NCBI GenBank assembly: GCA_016793325.1
Contig: JAEUKI010000004.1
Coordinates: 102,541 to 166,540, forward strand
Origin: Myxococcales bacterium
GTDB taxonomy: Bacteria > Myxococcota_A > Polyangia > Polyangiales > Ga0077539
Length of the DNA stretch: 64,000 nt
Direction of reading: 5' to 3'
The stretch's first letter is position 1. Every line of letters begins with the position of its first letter. Both the position numbers and the translations under genes were made by a program. The notes beneath the pieces were generated by a model. The model was not told the DNA's origin. It searched no databases and saw only the letters and a program-made list of their open reading frames with translations. Of this stretch, positions 58,779 through 64,000 are shown piece after piece.

Positions 58779-60098
58779 ATGACGCTGTTCCAGGCTCGGG
58801 CGCGCGCGCTGATCGCGCTCGGAGCGAGCTCGGTCCTCGCGGGGTGCGCAGAGCACCGCACCCTCGACGCGGACGCAGCGCCCGGCGACGCGCGATCACC
58901 GACGCGCGAGGACGTCGTCTTGCGCGACGCCGACGCGGGCGCGCACGACAGCGAAGACGCGCGGGTCGAAGTCGACGGCGAAGCGCGATGGCCGTTCGTC
59001 GCGCACGCGGTCGAGCGCTGCTACGTCGATCGCCTCGCCTCGAGCGAGTACCTGACCGATTGGGTCGCTGCGGGAGGGCTCGAGCGCGCGAGGCCCGAGG
59101 GCGATCCCGTTCCGTCTCCGTCGCTGTCGCTCCCGACCTGGGGGCCGAGCTCCTCGTCGCGCGAGTTTGCCGCGGCCGCTGAGTCGCTGCGGCGCCAGCT
59201 CGATCCGTCGCGCAGCCACGTGATGGACTGCACGCTCTCGGTGAGGGCAAAGGACCCGCCGCACACGCTCGGGGCGATCTCGTACAGCGTGTATCTCCCT
59301 GGAGACTACCTGCGTCATCCGCTGCGACGACGCGGGGCGCTGCTCATGGTCCCCGGCGGGCGCGGCGATCGAACGCGGTGGTTTCTCACGCCGCGCGAAG
59401 GCTCTCTCTACGAGCGAGGAACGGGCGGACTCTCGCTGCGGTCCGCGGTCGATCAGTGGGCGAGCGCGCACGCGGGCGCGAGCGTTCCGCTCGTGATCAC
59501 CGTCGATGGACCGACGGGCCGGTGGATCGACGGGCGCGTCGAGTTCATCGCCAACGACCTGCCGCAGCACGTCGCGCGCACGTACTTGCCGCAGCAGCGC
59601 GAGGACGAGACCCCGTTCGGCGTGCAGGCGATCTCCGTGGGAGCGGCGTTCACCGTGCGCGCGATGCGCGCGGCTCCGACGAGGTTTTCATCGGTGGCGC
59701 TCATGGGGTTGTTCTGCGATCGCACCGGCGTCTTGCCCGAGCGCGACCTCGGCCCCGACGTCGACACCTATTATCAAGAGCTCGCGTCGCGGGTCCGTCA
59801 GGGAGCGTTCGCGATGCGCATGAGCATCGGCCGGCGCGACCCCTTCTACGAGTGCAACAAGCGGTGGTACTTCGCGCTGCAATCCGCCGGTGTTTTTGCA
59901 GCGCAAACCGATCCCACCTACGAGCGCTGCGAGGGCGAGGGCCCGCCGTCGAGCGCCCGTTGTTGGGTGCGCTGGCCGGGCTTCACGGGGCTCCCTCGGC
60001 TCGGTCATCACTACGCCGCGGTGGTTCCCGTGTTTGCAGAGGACCTCGCGTGGCAGCTCGATCGGCTCGACGCGCTCGCGCGGAGCCGCGGTCAGTGA
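58779..60098 (+). CDS. Lipoprotein, esterase-like alpha/beta fold
   Basis: 439 residues from ATG at 58779, lipobox VLAGC. A short Asp/Ala linker, then a large domain with a hydrolase look: ISYSVYLPGDYLRHP, ALLMVPGGRGDRTRW, LVITVDGPTGRWID, GVQAISVGAAFTVRAM (Ser in ISVGAAF as a candidate nucleophile, not the classic GxSxG) and GHHYAAVVPVFAE. It resembles feruloyl-esterase/esterase-D-like lipoproteins, but the active site is not certain. Its last seven bases overlap the convergent propeller gene. Confidence 0.65.
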   Translation: MTLFQARARALIALGASSVLAGCAEHRTLDADAAPGDARSPTREDVVLRDADAGAHDSEDARVEVDGEARWPFVAHAVERCYVDRLASSEYLTDWVAAGGLERARPEGDPVPSPSLSLPTWGPSSSSREFAAAAESLRRQLDPSRSHVMDCTLSVRAKDPPHTLGAISYSVYLPGDYLRHPLRRRGALLMVPGGRGDRTRWFLTPREGSLYERGTGGLSLRSAVDQWASAHAGASVPLVITVDGPTGRWIDGRVEFIANDLPQHVARTYLPQQREDETPFGVQAISVGAAFTVRAMRAAPTRFSSVALMGLFCDRTGVLPERDLGPDVDTYYQELASRVRQGAFAMRMSIGRRDPFYECNKRWYFALQSAGVFAAQTDPTYERCEGEGPPSSARCWVRWPGFTGLPRLGHHYAAVVPVFAEDLAWQLDRLDALARSRGQ

Positions 60099-62158
60099 CC
60101 CAATGACGAGAGTTGGTAGCCGAATCCCGCGGACATTCCGGGGTTGGCTGCGACGTCGGCTGGGGTCGTCGCGAGGGGACTTCCGCCCGAGACGAAGAGC
60201 GAGACCGTGCCACGGCGGCTGCTCGCGCCGAAGGTCGCGACGGCGATCCCTGCTTGCGCGCGGCGGTCGACGGGGCCCACGCCAGCGATCGCGTAGCCGA
60301 AGTAGTCGTTGGCGGCAGCGCCCGTGAGCGACTGAGAGGGCGTTGTGACGAGGCCGCTCGCGCTGCCGCGGTAGACGTACACGCGGCCCGCGCGGCTGTT
60401 GAAATAGGGGCTGCTCACGATGACGTCTTCGAAGCCATCGCCGTCGAGGTCGCCCGCTTTGTCGAACTCTTCACCGAACAGGTCGTCGCCGCCGTCGGGG
60501 TTGTTGATGACCTGAGAGGGCGTCGCGGGCAGCCCCGTGGCCGACCCGAGAAACACCACGATGCGCCCGCCGCGCCGCGGAAAATCATTGGACCGGAGCG
60601 CGACGAGGAGGTCTTGAAAACCGTCCCCATTCACGTCGCTCGCGACGGGGTTGACGTCGATCCACGGAAGCAGCCCGATCGTGGGCCAGCTCAGCGTTCG
60701 TCGACCCGTGTCCGTGGGAACTCCTCCGCTCACTGGATGGATCGTGGGCGGCGCGACGGCGGTCCCGTTCCAGCGGAGGACCGCGATTTCGCGCGTGCCG
60801 TTGGCGTCGAAGTCACCGACGGCCATGCGGCAGAGCGCCGTTCCCGCGTCGCGCGGGAGGTTGAACTCGTCGCGCGGCGCGCCGAGCCCCGCGCTCGATC
60901 CGTAGCGAACCCAGGGCGTTCCGCGGTCGCTCGACACGAGGACGTCCGCGTAGCCGTCGTTGTTGATGTCCCCCGCGCCGATCGCGTTCGTGTACGAAAC
61001 CGCGGTCCCTGCGCTGCTCGTCGCCGTGCAGGTCGTGAGCACGAGCCCCGATGCGCCGCCGTGGTACACGCAGCCGCCGCCGGTTCCCGCGATGATCGCG
61101 TCGGAGAAGCCGTCGCCGTTGACGTCGCCGACGCCGAACGGTCGACCGAGCCCCGCCTCGCGTCGAAACGGCGTCGCGCTCGCGACGAGCCGCCCTGCGC
61201 GCACCGCGACGACGAACGCGTCGCGGGGAGCGCTCCCCGAAACGTCTTCGCCGCTGAGCGCGAGGATCTCGGGTTGGCCGTCGTTGTCCGAGTCGAACTG
61301 CTGGTGCGTCACGAGGTCGAGCGTCGCGTGAGGGCGCGCTGGCACGACGAAGGTCCACACGGGGCTCGCTGCGGCGCCCGTGGAGGCTCCGACCATGGGG
61401 CGCAGTCTCCAGAAGTACACGCCGCTCTCGAGCGCGGTCGCGGGCCTCGCGGACGTGGCCATCGGCGCGTCGAACGTTTGAACGACCACCGCACATCCAG
61501 CGTCGCGACAGATCTCGACGCGCGCTCCGTTGGTGGGCGACTCGACGCTCCATCGAAGCGTGGGGCGCGCAGAGGTGACCCACTGCCCCGAGAGCGGCGC
61601 GATCGCGCGCGGCGCGGGGGCGAGCAGGCAACGCGTTCCGACTGGAAAATACCCCGCATCGCAGCGCACTCCGCACGAGGCCGCGACGCACACCGCCGTC
61701 CCGTTGCTCGTCGTGGGGCACGGCATGTTGCAGCCTCCGCAGTGCATCGGATCCGTCGCCACATCGACGCAACGGCCGCCGCACGTTCGCGAGCAGCCCG
61801 TGTCCGTCACGACGTCGACGCCGCTGTCCGTTCGCACGTCGACGCCGGTGTCCGTGCGCACGTCGACGCCCGTGTCGTTTCCCGAATCCGCGCCCGTGTC
61901 CACACCGCTGTCCACGCCGGTGTCCGCACCGGTGTCGTTGATCGCGTCGATCCCCGAGTCGACGCCGCTGTCGGTGATCGATCCCGAATCGACGCCGGTG
62001 TCGACGCCCGAGTCGGTCTCGACGCCGCTGTCCGAAACGGCGTCCGTGCGCTGGATGTCTGCGCGGTCTTCGACGGCGCTGTCTTGGGGCTGCGTCGGCG
62101 ATCCACAGGCGATCAGCGCGACGGAGAGCGGCGCTGCAAGCAGTCGAATGTGCCTCAT
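60092..62158 (-). CDS. FG-GAP propeller lipoprotein, copy 1 of a tandem pair
   Basis: 688 residues, lipobox LIAC. A long DTGVDSG-type linker (about 35-120), a short Cys loop (CGGRCVDV, HCGGCNMPC), a beta-sandwich (ARPTLRWSVESPTN ... GVYFWRLRP), then an FG-GAP propeller: DSDNDGQPEILA, DVNGDGFSDAIIA, DINNDGYADVLVS, DFDANGTREIAVL, DVNGDGFQDLLVA, DLDGDGFEDVIVS and a last degenerate blade. Same plan as the 30398-32476 protein. A very similar gene starts upstream (62506-64000); the two share about 325 bases at 97% identity in the beta-sandwich region. Likely a surface adhesin. Confidence 0.9.
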   Translation of the reverse strand: MRHIRLLAAPLSVALIACGSPTQPQDSAVEDRADIQRTDAVSDSGVETDSGVDTGVDSGSITDSGVDSGIDAINDTGADTGVDSGVDTGADSGNDTGVDVRTDTGVDVRTDSGVDVVTDTGCSRTCGGRCVDVATDPMHCGGCNMPCPTTSNGTAVCVAASCGVRCDAGYFPVGTRCLLAPAPRAIAPLSGQWVTSARPTLRWSVESPTNGARVEICRDAGCAVVVQTFDAPMATSARPATALESGVYFWRLRPMVGASTGAAASPVWTFVVPARPHATLDLVTHQQFDSDNDGQPEILALSGEDVSGSAPRDAFVVAVRAGRLVASATPFRREAGLGRPFGVGDVNGDGFSDAIIAGTGGGCVYHGGASGLVLTTCTATSSAGTAVSYTNAIGAGDINNDGYADVLVSSDRGTPWVRYGSSAGLGAPRDEFNLPRDAGTALCRMAVGDFDANGTREIAVLRWNGTAVAPPTIHPVSGGVPTDTGRRTLSWPTIGLLPWIDVNPVASDVNGDGFQDLLVALRSNDFPRRGGRIVVFLGSATGLPATPSQVINNPDGGDDLFGEEFDKAGDLDGDGFEDVIVSSPYFNSRAGRVYVYRGSASGLVTTPSQSLTGAAANDYFGYAIAGVGPVDRRAQAGIAVATFGASSRRGTVSLFVSGGSPLATTPADVAANPGMSAGFGYQLSSLGH
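61261..61585. repeat. Recent 325-base duplication, copy 1 (partner 63675-63999)
   Basis: Bases 61261-61585 and 63675-63999 are direct copies with an offset of 2414; I count about nine differences. The segment codes for the beta-sandwich before the propeller in both FG-GAP genes. Flanking coding parts are clearly less similar, which points to a recent duplication followed by divergence, or to gene conversion limited to this part. The right-hand copy runs to the window edge and may extend further. Confidence 0.85.
61797..62055. repeat. Low-complexity repeat coding for DTGVDSG linker
   Basis: A run of near-repeats of short units coding (on the minus strand) DTGVD, DSGVD, DTGAD and similar within the copy-1 FG-GAP gene. 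It reads as a Thr/Ser/Gly/Val spacer with Asp at a fixed spacing. The same type of DNA codes the linker of the MYXO-CTERM protein near 43300. Such runs are prone to length change. Confidence 0.7.
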
Positions 62159-62301
62159 GGTCGCGGGATATACGGCACGGGGTGTCGCGGGCGAAAATCA
62201 GTGACGATTTTCTCCGAACCGCAGCCCGAACCCTCGACCGCCAAAGGCGCCGAACCCTGCCGTGCTTCATCGCCAGGTTTGTGGGGAGAATTCAAGCGTG
62301 T

Positions 62302-62497
62302 CCGTGCGACGGGACCTCACCCCCGCTGCCGCGCGCCCCTCTCCCGCGCTCTGGCGCGGGCGAGGGGCTTTGATTTTGTGGGCCTCGCGGAGAGCTGTTG
62401 GGTTTATGCCACAACGCTTCGGTCCCAGTAGCCCCTCTCCCGCGCCGGAGCGCGGGAGAGGGGCGCGCGGCAGCGGGGGTGAGGTCCCGTCGCACGG
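62302..62497. repeat. 50-base perfect inverted repeat element
   Basis: The 347-base gap 62159-62505 contains this element and no gene. Left arm 62302-62351 and right arm 62448-62497 are perfect inverted copies of 50 bases, separated by 96 bases. Each arm region folds by itself: GCCCCTCTCCCGCGC (62431-62445) with GCGCGGGAGAGGGGC (62450-62464) on the right, and a one-mismatch version on the left. The CTCTCCCGCGC core resembles intergenic GC-rich repeats scattered through many proteobacterial genomes. It begins nine bases past the stop of the upstream FG-GAP gene, so it may also end that transcript. Confidence 0.75.
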
Positions 62498-62505
62498 ACG
62501 CGCGC

Positions 62506-64000
62506 TCAGTGACCGATGGAAGTGAGCGCAAAGCCCAAGAACTCGCCGATTCCACGGCTCGTGATCGCGTCGGCTGGCGTCGTCGCAAGGGGACTTCCGC
62601 CCGAGGCGAAGAGCGAGAGCCTCGAACTGGGAGTCGTGAAGGTCGTCGTGATGGCGATCGCGGCTCGGGTGCGTCGGTCGATGGGGCCGAGGCCAGCGAT
62701 GGCGTAGCCGAGCTTGTCGCCGATCGCCGCGCCCGTGAACGACTGCGAGGGCATGCTGACGAGGCCACTCGCGCTGCCGCGGTAGACGTACACGCGGCCT
62801 GTAGAGCGATTGAAATTGGGGCTGCTGACGATGACGTCCTCGAAGCCATCCGCGTCGAGGTCGCCCGCTCTGTCGAACCGTTCACCGAACAAGTCGTCAG
62901 GGCTGTCTGGGTTGTTGATGACCTGAGAGGGTGTCGCGGGGAGCCCCGTCGCGGAGCCGAAGTACACCACGATGGGCCCGCCGCGCCGGGGCGCATCGAT
63001 GCTTCGGAGCGCGACGACGAGATCTTGAATACCGTCCCCGTTTACGTCGCTCGCGACGGGGGTGATCTTGGAGCTCGGAAGCGGACCGATCGTCGGCCAG
63101 CTGAGCGTTCGTCGACCGACATCCGAAGGAACTCCGCCAATGACTTGATGAATCGTTGGCGGAGGGCTGTCGGATACCGTGCGGCAAAAGCTCGCGATCT
63201 CACGAGTGCGATTGCCGTCGAAGTCACCGACAGCCATCTGGCACGTCAACGCTCCCGGCGCGCCCGGACGGTTGAACTCGTCGCGCGGATCGCCGAGCCC
63301 CGTGCTGGATCCATAGCGGACCCACATCGTGCCAGTGCGGCTCGAGACGAGCACGTCTGCATAGCCATCGTTGTTGAGGTCGCCCGCGCCAATCATGTTC
63401 GCGACCGAGAGCGTGACGCTTCCGGCGCTCGCCATCGTGCAGCTCGCGCCCCCGAGCCCCGACGCCGACCCTGAGTGCAAACAAACGATATTTCCAGACT
63501 GCCCCGTCAGCGCGTCGGAATAGCCATCTCCGTTGACGTCGCCGACGCCGATCGGGCGCTCGAGACCCGAGGCCGTGAGAAACGGCGTCACGCTCCCGAC
63601 CAGCCGTCCGTCGCGCACCGACACGACGGACGCGCGGTGCACGCCCCCCGTCACCAGGTCTTCACCGGAGAGCACGAGGATCTCGGGCTGGCCGTCGTTG
63701 TCCGAGTCGAACTGCTGGTGCGTCACGAGGTCGAGCGTCGCGTGAGGGCGCGCTGGCACGACGACGGTCCACACGGGGCTCGCTGCGGCGCCCGTGGAGG
63801 CTCCGACCATGGACCGCAGTCGCCAGAAGTACACGCCGCTCTCGAGCGCGGTCGCGGGCCTCGCGGACGTCGCCATGGGCGCGTCGAACGCTTGAACCAC
63901 CACCGCACATCCAGCGTCGCGACAGATCTCGACGCGCGCTCCGTTGGTGGGCGACTCGACGCTCCATCGAAGCGTGGGGCGCGCAGAGGTGACCCACTGT
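62506..64000 (-). CDS. FG-GAP propeller protein, copy 2, 5' end beyond window
   Basis: The frame is open to the right edge (about 498 codons visible); the start lies outside. The visible part begins in the beta-sandwich shared with copy 1 and continues with FG-GAP loops DSDNDGQPEILVLS, DVNGDGYSDALTG, DLNNDGYADVLVS, DFDGNRTREIASF, DVNGDGIQDLVVA and DLDADGFEDVIVS, ending in the same kind of degenerate last blade (FLGFALTSIGH, copy 1 ends FGYQLSSLGH). An in-frame ATG at 63903 is internal and not the start, since homology to copy 1 extends past it. It lies upstream of copy 1 on the same strand. Confidence 0.88.
   Translation of the reverse strand, partial: QWVTSARPTLRWSVESPTNGARVEICRDAGCAVVVQAFDAPMATSARPATALESGVYFWRLRSMVGASTGAAASPVWTVVVPARPHATLDLVTHQQFDSDNDGQPEILVLSGEDLVTGGVHRASVVSVRDGRLVGSVTPFLTASGLERPIGVGDVNGDGYSDALTGQSGNIVCLHSGSASGLGGASCTMASAGSVTLSVANMIGAGDLNNDGYADVLVSSRTGTMWVRYGSSTGLGDPRDEFNRPGAPGALTCQMAVGDFDGNRTREIASFCRTVSDSPPPTIHQVIGGVPSDVGRRTLSWPTIGPLPSSKITPVASDVNGDGIQDLVVALRSIDAPRRGGPIVVYFGSATGLPATPSQVINNPDSPDDLFGERFDRAGDLDADGFEDVIVSSPNFNRSTGRVYVYRGSASGLVSMPSQSFTGAAIGDKLGYAIAGLGPIDRRTRAAIAITTTFTTPSSRLSLFASGGSPLATTPADAITSRGIGEFLGFALTSIGH

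Noticed and set aside
1..64000. Insertion sequences, prophage or tRNA-linked islands
   Set aside because: No transposase, integrase or phage structural motif was found on either strand, and no tRNA-like sequence was noticed; GC and codon style look even throughout, judged by eye.

Overview
The window reads as chromosomal DNA of a very GC-rich myxobacterium (Myxococcota), most like the Sandaracinaceae/Polyangiales. The signs are: about sixteen exported lipoproteins, many with long Asp/Ala/Ser/Thr linkers; a MopE-type DNNC metal-binding motif; a MYXO-CTERM-like tail; two proteins of the DUF2378 (TIGR02265) type; two Ser/Thr protein kinases with a transmembrane segment; and an FHA-sigma54 activator. 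I see no transposase, integrase, phage gene, CRISPR array, rRNA or tRNA. Species assignment is inference from gene content.

Layout. 1-4.4 kb: the end of a MopE-motif surface protein, a LysR regulator, a lipoprotein of the CpcT/CpeT fold and a Cys-rich lipoprotein, then a long palindrome in a convergent gap. 4.8-10.2 kb: minus-strand envelope proteins, a CPBP intramembrane protease and an AraC regulator. 10.4-18 kb: a kinase with an EF-hand-like loop inside its catalytic domain, another AraC regulator, a zinc-ribbon protein, a bacterial lysyl oxidase and a beta-propeller lipoprotein. 18-28 kb: GNAT, DUF2378, alpha/beta hydrolase, a MetR-like regulator divergent from a cupin with a MetR-type box between them, a Cys-repeat lipoprotein, an SDR/SRPBCC pair, and a formylglycine-generating-enzyme-like lipoprotein. 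28-39 kb: a HEWGH metallopeptidase, an FG-GAP propeller/PEGA/kinase operon facing an FHA-sigma54 activator, and RsgA. 39-43 kb: small accessory genes, including an unusual Cys-Leu repeat protein, a STAS-like protein and an AAG-like DNA glycosylase with a C-terminal HTH. 43-48 kb: a MYXO-CTERM protein, then a tightly packed plus-strand operon of three membrane proteins, an APH-like kinase and a Nudix hydrolase. 47.8-57 kb: a minus-strand run centred on an MBOAT acyltransferase with two SGNH esterases, which looks like extracellular glycan O-acylation. 57-64 kb: an M23 peptidase, an esterase-like lipoprotein and two tandem, recently duplicated FG-GAP lipoproteins separated by an inverted-repeat element.

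Together the genes describe envelope building and sensing: exported adhesin-like or matrix-like proteins, enzymes that could crosslink (lysyl oxidase), acylate (MBOAT/SGNH) or trim (M23, HEWGH) the surface, and membrane kinases that could report on it. The best candidates for undescribed biology are the Cys-Leu repeat protein at 40.3 kb, the EF-hand-bearing kinase at 10.4 kb, the lysyl oxidase at 14.7 kb, the five-gene membrane/kinase operon at 45-48 kb, and the two palindromic elements at 4.5 and 62.4 kb.
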